NCBI GenBank assembly: GCA_018064925.1 | Contig: JAGHUH010000023.1 | Coordinates: forward strand, 1-64,000 | DNA length: 64,000 nucleotides | Origin: Candidatus Cacconaster stercorequi | GTDB taxonomy: Bacteria; Bacillota; Clostridia; Oscillospirales; Oscillospiraceae | Direction: 5' to 3' | Shown: piece after piece, positions 61,713-64,000 of the stretch | Numbering within the stretch: the stretch's first letter is position 1 | Layout of the letters: each line of letters starts with the position of its first letter | Program-made: the position numbers and the translations under genes | Notes under the pieces: model-generated | Database searches by the model: none | The model's input: only the letters and a program-made list of their open reading frames with translations | What the model was told of the DNA's origin: nothing

Positions 61713-63243
61713 TTTCGTCGTGATGAATTAGAACGGTCTCGTCTAAACCCAAATCACTAAACAGGCGCAAGTAAATATCCACATTTCTGTCCTTGTCTAC
61801 TTCAATTTTCTGAATGATACGCTTTAATTGGGCGTTGGTCATTTGGCGCACATCGGCAATATCCTCAATTTCCTTGAATGTACGCTCAAGGACACCTTCT
61901 AACTGTTCGCCTTTTGTCAGATGATAGGATACAATCTTTAGCTCATTTTCCAGTCGCTCAATTTCCTTTCGCATACCACCGATTTTATCATTCAATTCTT
62001 CACGGCTGATAAGGTCATCGGCATACATATCCATGTATTTCTGCCTTGTTTTTTGCAGTTTGGAAAGTTGCGCGTTCAATTCCTTTTCATAATTCAGATT
62101 TTCGTCCTTTGCTTTGTAAACTCGCTGAAATTCATTCACAACATAGCGTATTGCATTCTTCTTTGCTTTCAGCAGTTCGGCAAAGTATTTCTGCAAAACA
62201 TCAATTAGTTCATCTTCATCTATGGTTACAGCGTTAGGGCAACTATCTGCTCCGCGCCCATTATGCCCTGAACATACCCAGCGGACATAGGTGTTTTTAT
62301 AGGTGCGAACATTTCGACGAAATGACCAACCACATTCTTTGCATTTGATAAGTGTAGAAAACAGATACTTATTGCTCTGGCGTTCTTTGTCCACCTTAAA
62401 GGTCTTGCCGCGGGCTTTCATAATCTGCTGCGCCTGTTCAAAAACTTCTGGGTCAATAATCCGCAAGTCCGGGCGTTCTACAACAATCCAGTCTGTTTCG
62501 TCCTTGTCGATTCTCTGCCCGGTCAGGAAGTCGGACACTTCCTGTTTGCCGTTGATTATTTTTCCCGTATAAAGTTCGTTGGTAAGAATGCGGCAAACCC
62601 CGTTCTGGCTCCACTGGCAGTTACGCTTTGTCCGCAGACCACGCTCATTTAAGAAGATTGAAATCTTCGCAGCACCATATCCGTCCTTGATATACCACTG
62701 GTAAATTTGCCGGACAACAGCCGCTTCTTCTTCATTGATGGTAAGGTTAAAATAATCTCCAATCGACTTATTATATCCGTAAACGATATTCGGGACACGA
62801 CCTTTTTCCGCGTTCATTTTTTTACCGAACTTCACACGCTTTGAGGTGTTGGCGCTTTCTTCCTGTGCCAAAGCTCCGAAGATTGTCAATACAAATTCGC
62901 TGTTGCCCATGCTGGTCATATTGGCGGTCAAAAACTGTGTTTCAATCCCCAACGCTTTAAGCTTGCGGACATTCTGCAATAGATCCACTGTGTTGCGTGC
63001 AAAGCGTGAGATATCTTTCACCACGACCATGTCAAAGAGACCGTGCTCAGCATCGGCCATCATGCGCAGAAACTCTTTTCGATTTTTAATTTTCGTACCA
63101 GAAATACCCTCGTCTGCATACAACCGAACAAGGTTGTTTCCAGTGCGCTGGGTGTATTCTGAAAAAAATTCCTTCTGTGCTTCCAAACTGTTGAGCTGAT
63201 CGGCCTTGTCCGTAGAAACACGGCAATATGCGGCTATATTCAT
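61708..63243 (-). CDS. Large serine recombinase
   Basis: The protein has 511 residues. The resolvase catalytic domain (AAYCRVSTD with Ser10; VVVKDISRFARN) is followed by the recombinase domain (about 155-260), a zinc ribbon (CKECGWSFRR … CSGHNGRGADSC), a long coiled coil (about 370-450) and a C-terminal tail. This is the architecture of SpoIVCA-type and phage integrases. AGAGG precedes the ATG. Its stop TAA (61710-61708) overlaps the SpoIIID His-Lys codons, so it sits at the very end of the element, next to the attachment site. No terminator follows; its transcript would read into the spoIIID 3' end. Confidence 0.95.
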   Translation of the reverse strand: MNIAAYCRVSTDKADQLNSLEAQKEFFSEYTQRTGNNLVRLYADEGISGTKIKNRKEFLRMMADAEHGLFDMVVVKDISRFARNTVDLLQNVRKLKALGIETQFLTANMTSMGNSEFVLTIFGALAQEESANTSKRVKFGKKMNAEKGRVPNIVYGYNKSIGDYFNLTINEEEAAVVRQIYQWYIKDGYGAAKISIFLNERGLRTKRNCQWSQNGVCRILTNELYTGKIINGKQEVSDFLTGQRIDKDETDWIVVERPDLRIIDPEVFEQAQQIMKARGKTFKVDKERQSNKYLFSTLIKCKECGWSFRRNVRTYKNTYVRWVCSGHNGRGADSCPNAVTIDEDELIDVLQKYFAELLKAKKNAIRYVVNEFQRVYKAKDENLNYEKELNAQLSKLQKTRQKYMDMYADDLISREELNDKIGGMRKEIERLENELKIVSYHLTKGEQLEGVLERTFKEIEDIADVRQMTNAQLKRIIQKIEVDKDRNVDIYLRLFSDLGLDETVLIHHDET

Positions 63244-63287
63244 AGTGTAACCTCTCTGTTATTTTCAAATCGTTCTGTTACCTCTTC

Positions 63288-63316
63288 ATTTTAGCATATG
63301 ACGATTTGGTTTGCAA
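63288..63316 (-). promoter_or_regulatory. Promoter of the serine recombinase gene
   Basis: TTGCAA (63316-63311) and TAAAAT (63293-63288) are 17 bases apart, with TGC just before the -10. It is a housekeeping-type promoter; no sigma-E or sigma-K motif is obvious. Confidence 0.65.
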
Positions 63317-63317
63317 T

Positions 63318-63350
63318 AAAAAAAGGACACACTGCCTACGCAGAGTGCCC
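63318..63350 (-). terminator. Terminator between the 59-codon gene and the recombinase
   Basis: GGGCACTCTGC pairs with GCAGTGTGTCC (63350-63340 and 63335-63325) with one mismatch and one G-U, followed by TTTTTTT. The TAG stop of the small gene lies in the loop. Confidence 0.72.
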
Positions 63351-63515
63351 ATCTTCGGATTTTTTTTCAACATTACGAACTGCATTTGCATCTTTTTGTA
63401 TTGCTGACTCTACCTTCTTCGCGTTTGCTTCCAGCAAGACTTTTAATATGTAATCGGCGGATGCAGCCGCGGAATTAGGATTATGAAATCGGTAATTCAA
63501 AGGTGTTTTTTTCAT
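63336..63515 (-). CDS. Small conserved-type element protein, 59 residues
   Basis: The frame MKKTPLNYRFHNPNSAAASA… ends …VEKKSEDGHSA. AAAGGAGG lies 13 bases before the ATG, a long gap, because a 14-codon overlapping frame begins nearer to it. The N-terminal YRFHNPN motif and a helix with ADYILKVLLEANAKKVESAI are, from memory, common in small proteins beside clostridial site-specific recombinases. Position suggests an accessory or directionality role, but no function is established. Confidence 0.72.
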   Translation of the reverse strand: MKKTPLNYRFHNPNSAAASADYILKVLLEANAKKVESAIQKDANAVRNVEKKSEDGHSA

Positions 63516-63607
63516 AGCGGTGCATGCGCCTCCTTTCGTTAAGGGTCTTGCTCATTCTATGAAGGCTGAGAGCAGAATAGCACTGTAATAATTCCAAAAC
63601 ATGGTTT

Positions 63608-63637
63608 ACTATACTGTATTATTTGCCATTCGTCCAA
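63608..63637 (-). promoter_or_regulatory. Promoter of the 59-codon element gene
   Basis: TTGGAC (63637-63632) and TATAGT (63613-63608) are 18 bases apart. The leader to the ATG is about 90 bases. Confidence 0.55.
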
Positions 63638-63647
63638 TGCCCCTTAC

Positions 63648-64000
63648 TTATAATCTTGGAGCAATATTCTCTCGCATAAAGGAATCAAAGCTGGGATAAT
63701 TTATCCGATAATCATTTGCGTTCTTCCGAAGCCAATAGCGACAATCATCATTTGGTTCGTATTCTTTCAGATAGTCGTATATGAAGTCCAAAACCTTTTT
63801 AACGGCTTCTTCACCCCAGATGCTTCTTATCTTATAGAGCGTTGATACTGCTCCACTTCCAAAAAAGAGGTGAGTTAGACTCTTTGCAATATCATAGTTT
63901 CGTGAGGAAGGAGCCTTCAGAATAAATGTCTGATTACTGATATAACTCATCAGCAATTTGATGTATTCCGTATCATCCTCAATCACGCCTTTATCAATTA
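63648..64000 (-). CDS. Partial element gene of unknown function (C-terminal part)
   Basis: The frame is open to the window edge, so the N-terminus is missing; a GTG at 63986 is possible as a start but has no clear site. At least 112 residues are visible, helical and acidic, with ends such as FFGSGAVSTLYKIRSIWG and YPSFDSFMRENIAPRL. I recognise no family. AT-rich codon use matches the element, not the chromosome. Confidence 0.6.
   Translation of the reverse strand, partial: IDKGVIEDDTEYIKLLMSYISNQTFILKAPSSRNYDIAKSLTHLFFGSGAVSTLYKIRSIWGEEAVKKVLDFIYDYLKEYEPNDDCRYWLRKNANDYRINYPSFDSFMRENIAPRL

Larger units (their letters stand above)
61713..64000. mobile_element. Left end of a serine-recombinase element inserted in spoIIID
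   Basis: The boundary is placed where spoIIID homology stops (61712-61713); the crossover lies within a few bases of it. The element's visible part has lower GC than the flanking chromosome and holds the recombinase, a 59-codon gene and a partial gene of unknown function. The other end is outside the window, so its size, cargo and mobility cannot be judged. Confidence 0.85.

Noticed and set aside
1-64000. CRISPR array, rRNA operon or replication origin
   Set aside because: No regularly spaced repeats, rRNA sequence or DnaA-box cluster was seen.

Overview
The window is chromosomal DNA of an endospore-forming, anaerobic Clostridia-type Firmicute, most likely of the Oscillospiraceae group. The signs are sporulation genes (spoVT, a spoIIQ-like gene, a piece of spoIIID), the order glmU-prs-pth-mfd, strong AGGAGG ribosome-binding sites, many intrinsic terminators and a GC-rich base composition. 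The genus assignment is inference.

Layout. 1-3.4 kb: a partial gene at the edge, then an XpaC/TelA/TPM operon with a clear promoter and terminator. 3.4-8 kb: glycerate kinase, spoVT behind a sigma-G-like promoter, a ROK-fold protein and two small membrane proteins. 8-24.3 kb: a surface-glycopolymer locus. It holds a dehydratase, a reductase and a phosphoglycosyltransferase that would start a lipid-linked glycan; a TagGH-type ABC exporter; a cytidylyltransferase, a Zn-alcohol dehydrogenase and a GatZ-like aldolase-fold protein; two CDP-glycerol glycerophosphotransferase-family polymerases; LicD; and two membrane acyltransferases. Together these suggest a teichoic-acid-like polymer built from a CDP-activated polyol. 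Homoserine dehydrogenase sits at the end of this transcript. 24.4-31.3 kb: thioredoxin, a PAS-HTH regulator, an acyl-CoA ligase overlapping an E2-like acyltransferase, asnS, and a thiolase with a Rex-like operator in its promoter. 31.4-39 kb: glmU-like, prs, pth, mfd and a foldase. 39.3-44.5 kb: trmL, pgk, tpiA, gpmI and gpsA. 44.6-48.1 kb: a spoIIQ-like gene and an ECF sigma/anti-sigma/serpin operon. 48.2-61.5 kb: prfB, two divergent MATE exporters, pepF, ansA, a GNAT acetyltransferase, tRNA-Gly(CCC), a dacF-like gene, pgi and several genes of unknown role.

The most striking feature is the right edge. Positions 61575-61712 encode the C-terminal 45 residues of SpoIIID, the mother-cell sporulation regulator. 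The reading frame is broken inside the DNA-binding helix, exactly where a large serine recombinase gene (61708-63243) ends. The recombinase, a 59-residue companion and an unknown gene belong to an element that runs past the window. It is inserted in spoIIID in the way that skin is inserted in sigK of Bacillus subtilis. It may therefore be a sporulation-excised intervening element, or simply an integrated mobile element that inactivates spoIIID.
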